A DNA stretch of 10,189 nt from Methanobacteriota archaeon. GTDB lineage: Archaea > Thermoplasmatota > Poseidoniia > Poseidoniales > Poseidoniaceae. This document shows positions 6,225-10,189 of the stretch, in pieces (positions within the stretch are counted from its first letter, which is position 1; each line of letters opens with the position of its first letter). Below the pieces are notes generated by a model that did no database searches, was not told the origin of the DNA, and saw only the letters and a list, made by a program, of their open reading frames with translations. The stretch is from contig WTIV01000181.1 in the NCBI GenBank assembly GCA_011525095.1, positions 8,461-18,649 of the forward strand, in the 5' to 3' direction. The translations under genes and the position numbers were made by a program.

Positions 6225-6452
6225 GTGAAACTCCTCCAGAAGGCTGCAATGATCGCCGCTGGTTTTGGTATCAGTGGCGCGATAGGTGCGGTTTCAGGTG
6301 TTTTACTTCTTTACGTCTTGATCGATGCTGCAATAGCAGGAGCAGATGAAGCAGTATGGCTCTACCTATGCGCAGCAGTCGGGGTAATTGTTGGTGCAAT
6401 TTGTTTCAAAATGGTATTGTGGGCTGGCAAAAAAAATTCACATCTAAGTTGA
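6225..6452 (+). CDS. Small two-helix membrane protein, function unknown
   Basis: A 75-residue hydrophobic protein I do not recognise. It has two predicted membrane helices: about residues 7-33 (Ala/Gly-rich, with small-residue spacings such as GFGISGAIGAVSG that favour helix packing) and about 44-67. A short acidic turn (ADEA) lies between them, and the N-terminus (MKLLQK) and C-terminus (KKNSHLS) are basic, so both ends are probably cytoplasmic. One Cys lies in or near each end of the second helix (C49, C60). The GTG at 6225 is favoured by a TATA-like CTTATCA at about -30; an ATG at 6249 would remove part of helix 1. The next gene, a thioredoxin-CcdA fusion, starts 55 nt later on the same strand, so a shared transcript and a role beside that redox protein are possible but unproven. 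The coding call rests on coherent hydrophobic architecture. Confidence 0.6.
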   Translation: MKLLQKAAMIAAGFGISGAIGAVSGVLLLYVLIDAAIAGADEAVWLYLCAAVGVIVGAICFKMVLWAGKKNSHLS

Positions 6453-6507
6453 ATAGAAAATAAAATTCTGCGTGACTTTGATAACTCTCCCACGCCACCG
6501 TCGTAAT

Positions 6508-8211
6508 ATGGGTCTAAAAGAAAAGTTCGGGGTAGACCTCGGAGTTTTCAAAGATTCAACAACTTGGAAAGCCTTGGGAATCGGAATTGTCCTGTTTTCA
6601 ATAATCGGCTATGCTGGTCTTTCGATGTTTGATATCGCTTCTTCTGGATATGGTGTTGACAGAGATAACATTCGCTTAGCACCTGATTTCGAGGTTGAAA
6701 CAGTAAATCGCTTGACTGAAGAAAGCGAATATGTCAATGAAACAGGCTGGTTCAAATTATCAGACCATCGAGGTAAAGTTGTAGTCTTAGATTTCATGGC
6801 GATTGACTGTGCTAATTGTCATCTAGTTCAGGAGCATCTGGAGTTGAAAATCGATGACTGGCGAGATTATGATGGCGATTATGAAATCATTGTAATCTCA
6901 GTGGGTATGTGGTACTCAATCGAGTCTCTTGAGATGCTAAATGAAACATTTGGTGACCCTGAATCATCTTCTCATATGCCTTGGATAGTAGCCACCGGTG
7001 ACACCGATTCTGTATTGAAATCAGATGTCATCCATTCCGGCGTAAACTCTTCAGAAGTTGACCTGGATGATGGCACATATTGTATTGAAGCACAAGTCAA
7101 CTCATCTGAAAAAGAGGTTTCATGCTTCGATATTGGCGAAGGTCTGCACGACAATGACGACAAAGATGTAGATGTGGAAGGCATAGAAATAACAATCCTA
7201 GAAAATTCATCTGTCAATTTCACAATTGAGACCACACTAGAAGGTAATGTTACCTGGGAAATCGTTGAATTCACAAGAGGAGATATGGTTGAAGAGTATC
7301 AAGCACAGGCCATTCCAGTTGCGTTAGTAATAGACCATGAAGGTTACATTGTTGCCAAGGAAAGTTCAGGAACCCCAACTGGCGGTTGGGGTGACTTCGA
7401 TGGCGCAGTATTAGCAGCAGCGAAAGGTGATGCAGCAGATTTGAGATTCTCTCTAGCAGAGGTAGACCGCTCAGCAGGTGCGATTTTCACGATGGGACTT
7501 CTACTAGGTGTCCTAGTTTACTTCTCACCTTGTGCATTCCCTATTCTTCCTGGATACATTTCATACTACGTTGGACTAGGTCAGCGTGAAGACGAACTAA
7601 TCGAAGCTGGTAAGTTGGAAAGTAGGATGCCTGCACATTGGATATTAGGAGGCCTTGCTGCATTGGGCCAGTTGACCTTCTTCGCACTAATCGGTATCAT
7701 TATTCTCGGTCTAGGTAGTTTCATCAATCTGTCTGGAGTTTTACATTACTTTGCTCTAGCAGTTGCAATTTTGCTAATTGTGTTAGGAGCGTTCATGCTA
7801 ACCGGCGGCACAGCCCACCTGCTTGGGTTCGTTCAAAATCTGGTTGACAAGTATTCTACAACAGAGATGGATGACCGCTTTACTCCAAAGCGAAATATGT
7901 ACCTCTGGGGTATTGGTTACTCTGCGGCATCAATAGATTGTACTGCAGCAGCAGTTATTCCTTTCATAGCGTACCTTGCGCTCATAGGCGGAACTGCAAC
8001 TTGGACAGGTCTTGCAGGTCTGATGTTGTCTGTAAGTTTACTAATGATCGCAGTCACTACAGTCGTTGGATTAGGACAGCAGCGTTTCATCAATATCTTG
8101 AGGAGGTCCACTGGTCTAATCAAGGCAATTGGTGCTTGGATGATGATGATGGCAGGTGCAGCACTTACATTCTACTTGACTCAGCCAGAATTAATCGCGA
8201 GTTGGTTGTAA
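6508..8211 (+). CDS. Membrane thiol-disulfide protein: extracytoplasmic thioredoxin-like domain fused to CcdA/DsbD transmembrane domain
   Basis: A 567-residue protein likely to carry reducing equivalents across the membrane to an outer thioredoxin-like domain, as CcdA/DsbD systems do. From ATG 6508: a cytoplasmic N-terminus, anchor helix 1 (about 21-42), then a TlpA/redoxin-like domain starting APDFEV (59-64) with LSDHRGKVVVLDF and the redox motif C101-AN-C104. The cis-Pro strand is AIPVALVIDHEG (268-279, P270). Between helix and cis-Pro, at about 174-263, is an acidic insertion of roughly 90 residues with its own Cys pair (C192, C206). The CcdA domain (about 325-558) has six predicted helices, with C342 in FSPCAFPILPGYISYYVG and C478 in SAASIDCTAAAVIP, the two Cys positions of this family. 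Seven N-x-S/T sequons lie in the outer part. A GTG at 6472 is an alternative start. Likely roles are extracellular protein disulfide reduction or cytochrome maturation; partner unknown. Confidence 0.85.
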   Translation: MGLKEKFGVDLGVFKDSTTWKALGIGIVLFSIIGYAGLSMFDIASSGYGVDRDNIRLAPDFEVETVNRLTEESEYVNETGWFKLSDHRGKVVVLDFMAIDCANCHLVQEHLELKIDDWRDYDGDYEIIVISVGMWYSIESLEMLNETFGDPESSSHMPWIVATGDTDSVLKSDVIHSGVNSSEVDLDDGTYCIEAQVNSSEKEVSCFDIGEGLHDNDDKDVDVEGIEITILENSSVNFTIETTLEGNVTWEIVEFTRGDMVEEYQAQAIPVALVIDHEGYIVAKESSGTPTGGWGDFDGAVLAAAKGDAADLRFSLAEVDRSAGAIFTMGLLLGVLVYFSPCAFPILPGYISYYVGLGQREDELIEAGKLESRMPAHWILGGLAALGQLTFFALIGIIILGLGSFINLSGVLHYFALAVAILLIVLGAFMLTGGTAHLLGFVQNLVDKYSTTEMDDRFTPKRNMYLWGIGYSAASIDCTAAAVIPFIAYLALIGGTATWTGLAGLMLSVSLLMIAVTTVVGLGQQRFINILRRSTGLIKAIGAWMMMMAGAALTFYLTQPELIASWL

Positions 8212-8231
8212 TCAAATCATTTGAGAACCAA
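8202..8231. terminator. Inverted repeat across the zero-gap convergent junction, candidate bidirectional terminator
   Basis: The stops of the thioredoxin-CcdA gene (TAA 8209-8211) and the pilin-like gene (TGA on minus, 8212-8214) touch. Across them lies a two-part inverted repeat: outer arms TTGGTT (8202-8207) and AACCAA (8226-8231), and a perfect inner palindrome TCAAAT-C-ATTTGA (8212-8224), separated by 4- and 1-nt bulges. It could fold in transcripts of either direction. No long T-run follows on either side, so termination is inferred. Confidence 0.35.
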
Positions 8232-8838
8232 TCTCTCTGCCATTAGATAGTGAAAGAATCTGGTGAGTTGACGGTCCATTTGGAATGTGTAACCACAACC
8301 TCGCATCGATGTTTTCTCTGTCTAGGTGAACGGGTCCGCAAAAATCCTCGGTCGGATCATCTTGCGTTCCACCATCCAATGTGAAGAAGTACCTTGCTCC
8401 TGGCTCGAAGTTGTTAACGTTAGCAAAACCTGCAGTACCCGGGTCGTCAGTTCCAACTTCCCAGACGTAAATCGCAGAACCACCATTTGAATCACCTAGC
8501 GCTGCGGACCTGTAAAAGAAATCGCCATCAGATTCTGTGCATGTAAGAACGTAGAGTACGTCTACCCGTGCAATCGGTTCTCCAGTAGCACCAAATTCCA
8601 TCATGAAGAGCATGTCATCGTAATCGTCGTAAACCCATGCCCCAGTGATGATTACGGAATTTGCGAAATCTCTTCTAACATCCTCTGCCGAATTTTCAGA
8701 ATGTTGAGTTAACTCCTCAGTGAGGTGTATAATTGTGAACGACACAATTGATGCGAACATAATCATGCCAATGAAAACAATCATGGCGCCGATTCCCATG
8801 GTGCATTTGTCATCCGATTCGATTCGCAGCCTCCTCAT
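8212..8838 (-). CDS. Archaellin/type IV pilin-like protein B (class III signal peptide)
   Basis: A 208-residue secreted subunit. The N-terminus MRRLRIESDDKCTMGIGAM is a charged leader followed by the archaellin-type hydrophobic helix GIGAMIVFIGMIMFASIVSF (15-34). It closely resembles the GIGTLIVFIAMVLVA start of archaellins, which a FlaK/PibD-type prepilin peptidase processes a few residues before the helix, here near K11-C12|T13. The mature part is beta-rich and acidic, with C100 (YVLTC) and C167 (EDFCGPV) as a possible disulfide. ATG 8838 is chosen because GAGGTG, a strong Shine-Dalgarno, sits seven bases upstream and overlaps the stop of the preceding pilin gene; a TTG at 8853 would extend the leader by five residues. 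Its layout matches that of protein A upstream, so they are probably paralogues forming a mixed filament or a core/minor pair. No archaellum motor genes are visible, so archaellum versus adhesive pilus cannot be decided. Confidence 0.75.
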   Translation of the reverse strand: MRRLRIESDDKCTMGIGAMIVFIGMIMFASIVSFTIIHLTEELTQHSENSAEDVRRDFANSVIITGAWVYDDYDDMLFMMEFGATGEPIARVDVLYVLTCTESDGDFFYRSAALGDSNGGSAIYVWEVGTDDPGTAGFANVNNFEPGARYFFTLDGGTQDDPTEDFCGPVHLDRENIDARLWLHIPNGPSTHQILSLSNGREIGSQMI

Positions 8839-8844
8839 TTCATA

Positions 8845-8850
8845 GCACCT
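8845..8850 (-). promoter_or_regulatory. Strong Shine-Dalgarno GAGGTG for pilin-like protein B
   Basis: Read on the minus strand, GAGGTG lies seven bases before ATG 8838 and overlaps the TGA stop of the upstream pilin-like gene. It decides the start against a TTG at 8853 and implies that the two genes are cotranscribed and translationally coupled. Confidence 0.65.
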
Positions 8851-9410
8851 CAATTCAAATCTTGGCCCTGGTAAGGAGCACTACCGATGTTCATTTCCCA
8901 TTCTTGGGTTCTACCCCTATCGACCATCAATACCAATGATGCCGAATCTACATCTTCTAGGTCACACTCAGTAAGTGTCATTATCATTCGATATGTAACC
9001 GCGGTCTGGAATTCAGTCAACGGCAAGGCTGTGCGGCCATCACCATCCAATTCTGTTGCTATAGTAAAATCGCCTTCATCAAATGCGACATTGTTTGTAC
9101 CCGCAGGATGGCACATAACTACCCAAGCAACGTTTTCATCGCTTACCGGCGCTTCGATGTATGGAAGTTCAAAGACGATGTGAATTTCGTCGTTTGCTCC
9201 TAGTGTGAAAATTTCTAGAATAACTATGTTGACAATTCCCTTGACGCTTGGAACATTTTCTTGGGCATCGGTTTTAGTCTCTGAGAAGACCTTCTCTCCA
9301 AATCCAATTACCACTGCTGAGATTACCGAGCTCATGAGAATTATTGCAATGAATACAATCATTGCACTGATGCCTTGACTAGCATCGTCTCGATTACGCT
9401 TAGCGTGCAT
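8850..9410 (-). CDS. Archaellin/type IV pilin-like protein A (class III signal peptide)
   Basis: A 186-residue secreted subunit starting MHAKRNRDDASQGISAM: a basic leader, then the hydrophobic helix GISAMIVFIAIILMSSVISA (13-32), which closely matches archaellin N-termini. Cleavage by an archaeal prepilin peptidase would be expected near A10|S11, although the usual Lys/Arg-Gly before the site is replaced by Asp-Ala. The mature part is beta-rich and acidic, with C100 (WVVMC) and C149 (LTECDLEDVDSASLVLMV). The second-Cys segment resembles that of protein B (FCGPVHLDRENIDARLWL), suggesting a shared fold with one disulfide. ATG 9410 is preferred; a TTG at 9419 is possible. The gene leads a two-gene minus-strand operon with protein B (11 nt between them). 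A weak TATA-like ATTAAA at 9444-9449 lies upstream. Which filament it builds is unknown, because no FlaI/FlaJ or other assembly gene is in the window. Confidence 0.75.
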   Translation of the reverse strand: MHAKRNRDDASQGISAMIVFIAIILMSSVISAVVIGFGEKVFSETKTDAQENVPSVKGIVNIVILEIFTLGANDEIHIVFELPYIEAPVSDENVAWVVMCHPAGTNNVAFDEGDFTIATELDGDGRTALPLTEFQTAVTYRMIMTLTECDLEDVDSASLVLMVDRGRTQEWEMNIGSAPYQGQDLN

Positions 9411-9534
9411 GTGGCTCAATATGTGTTACATCATAGAACGCAGTTTAATCTATCGCATGAATGAAGTGTGTTACTCATGTTATCTCTGAACAATAAAAAT
9501 TGGGATTTATAGACTTGAGTTAGGTAGGGATTCT
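9411..9534. promoter_or_regulatory. Divergent promoter region with a direct repeat
   Basis: This 124-bp AT-rich gap separates the pilin-like operon (minus) from the lipoprotein gene (plus). It contains a near-perfect direct repeat on the plus strand: TGTGTTACATCAT at 9422-9434 and TGTGTTACTCAT at 9467-9478, identical except for one base missing in the second copy, 45 bp apart. The copies flank the weak pilin TATA-like element (9444-9449, minus), and the second copy lies about 28 bp before the lipoprotein TATA box. Paired sites for a regulator shared by both surface genes are a reasonable inference. Confidence 0.4.
9506..9511 (+). promoter_or_regulatory. TATA box for a leaderless lipoprotein transcript
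   Basis: TTTATA spans -29 to -24 from the lipoprotein ATG at 9535, preceded by an A-rich stretch (AATAAAAATTGGG) in the BRE position. The spacing puts transcription initiation at or next to the start codon, the same arrangement as for the photolyase gene. A weak AGGGA at 9526-9530 could still act as a ribosome binding site if initiation is upstream. Confidence 0.6.
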
Positions 9535-10189
9535 ATGAGAGGGCGTGTACAACCAGTTGTCTTCTCTGTAATTCTATTAGGTGCATTTTCTGGATGTACA
9601 TTCCTTGATGAAAGCGATGACGGATTCGATTTGAATGTCGAATTCGATTTCAGTAACAATACAATCATAGAGACTTATTCGGATGGGGAATTAGATTCCC
9701 TTAGTGGTGTTTCGATTGATTTTGACTTCTCAAATATAATCACTGATTTACAACTCATTGGAGTTGACAAAAATGACGGAAGTGGTGCGATAGAAAAATC
9801 TCTGGAAGATGGCCCGATTTTAACCGTAAATTTCCAGTCTCATGGAAAGTATAACCTCACCATTTACGCCGTCAGCGAGGCAGGATTAACTGAGAAAATG
9901 GTATCTCAGATTAGCGTTGATCTCAGGATATTGTGGTTTGAAAATTCCACCTCAGAACCCAAGTCCTTGGATTTCAATCCTATTCCAGATAATGCTGGTG
10001 AGCATCCTGTAATGATTGAAGTAGAATCCGAAGTAACTAATCCAAGCGTATTGAATGACTTTAGCGGAGGCCAATCAGTAAAATTTTCATGGACGATAAC
10101 CGATGAATTAGGAGATACTTGTCAACGTAATGATAGAGAAGTATCAGACGGAGATTCGGAAACATGGGAAACAATACATTTCAACACAT
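9535..10189 (+). CDS. Secreted lipoprotein with beta-rich repeats (gene runs off right edge)
   Basis: An open frame from ATG 9535 to the end of the window, 218 complete codons without a stop. It begins with a classic lipoprotein signal: basic MRGR, a hydrophobic core VVFSVILLGAF, and a lipobox ending SGC with C21 as the predicted lipidated residue. An acidic linker (LDESDDGFD) follows, then an acidic region of beta-strand character. GKYNLTIYAVSEAGLTE (104-120) resembles a PKD- or CARDB-like beta-sandwich edge, and KFSWTITDELGD (183-194) may begin another such module. Three N-x-S/T sequons (N41, N107, N137) fit a surface protein that may be glycosylated. One further Cys (C196) is visible. It is divergent from the pilin-like operon, so a surface-structure context is plausible. 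No enzymatic motif is seen; a binding or structural role is only inferred. The true length is unknown. Confidence 0.75.
   Translation, partial: MRGRVQPVVFSVILLGAFSGCTFLDESDDGFDLNVEFDFSNNTIIETYSDGELDSLSGVSIDFDFSNIITDLQLIGVDKNDGSGAIEKSLEDGPILTVNFQSHGKYNLTIYAVSEAGLTEKMVSQISVDLRILWFENSTSEPKSLDFNPIPDNAGEHPVMIEVESEVTNPSVLNDFSGGQSVKFSWTITDELGDTCQRNDREVSDGDSETWETIHFNT

Noticed and set aside
6972..7274. Minus-strand open frame inside the thioredoxin-CcdA gene, considered as an explanation for the insertion
   Set aside because: Ser/Thr-rich shadow of Asp/Glu-rich coding sequence; the plus-strand frame is continuous and has a coherent fold on both sides.
8838..8853. Overlapping start of pilin-like gene B at TTG 8853
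   Set aside because: A strong GAGGTG Shine-Dalgarno site is correctly spaced for ATG 8838, and the TTG itself abuts that site.
1..10189. tRNA or rRNA genes, CRISPR arrays, insertion sequences, attachment sites
   Set aside because: Gaps between genes are all under 130 bp; none shows a cloverleaf, regularly spaced repeats, transposase motifs or long terminal inverted repeats.

Overview
The window is about 10.2 kb of gene-dense, moderate-GC DNA that looks like a mesophilic euryarchaeon, most likely a marine planktonic one (Marine Group II/III, Poseidoniales-like). That placement is inference. The evidence is an archaeal-type NMN adenylyltransferase, a COG2108 radical SAM protein, two archaellin/pilin-like proteins with class III signal peptides, and TTTATA boxes about 25-30 bp before start codons (leaderless archaeal promoters). 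A GrpE co-chaperone and a photolyase-type flavoprotein fit a mesophile of the sunlit ocean.

Layout. At the left edge (+) is the 3' part of an unrecognised gene, followed by grpE. Converging on grpE, with only 2 nt between stop codons, is a minus-strand run read pdxT -> COG2108 radical SAM -> photolyase/cryptochrome (4378 down to 1104). Divergent from pdxT is a plus-strand pair: a class V PLP-dependent aminotransferase and nadM (4459-6180). The plus strand continues with a small two-helix membrane protein (6225-6452) and a large fusion of an extracytoplasmic thioredoxin-like domain to a CcdA/DsbD-type membrane domain (6508-8211). That gene meets, with no base between the stop codons, a minus-strand pair of archaellin/pilin-like genes (9410 down to 8212). 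Divergent from the pilins, a lipoprotein gene (9535 onward) runs off the right edge.

How the genes fit together. The left and middle parts are core and cofactor metabolism: protein folding (GrpE), pyridoxal phosphate synthesis (PdxT) next to a PLP-using aminotransferase, NAD synthesis (NadM), and photorepair or light sensing. The right 4 kb looks like a cell-surface neighbourhood: a membrane thiol-redox relay, two secreted pilin-like subunits with two cysteines each in their mature domains, and a lipoprotein. Surface exposure is also suggested by N-glycosylation sequons, seven in the thioredoxin/CcdA protein and three in the lipoprotein fragment.

Expression signals. First genes of transcription units tend to have a TATA-like box at about -30 to -25 from the start codon (clearest for the photolyase and the lipoprotein). 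Genes inside units tend to have a Shine-Dalgarno-like motif (clearest for the second pilin gene). Both convergent junctions carry inverted repeats that overlap coding sequence. No intergenic gap reaches 300 bases. I saw no tRNA, rRNA, CRISPR array or insertion sequence. The least described items are the ~90-residue insertion in the thioredoxin domain, the pilin pair, the COG2108 enzyme in an unusual context, and the clamp-binding-like tail of the photolyase.
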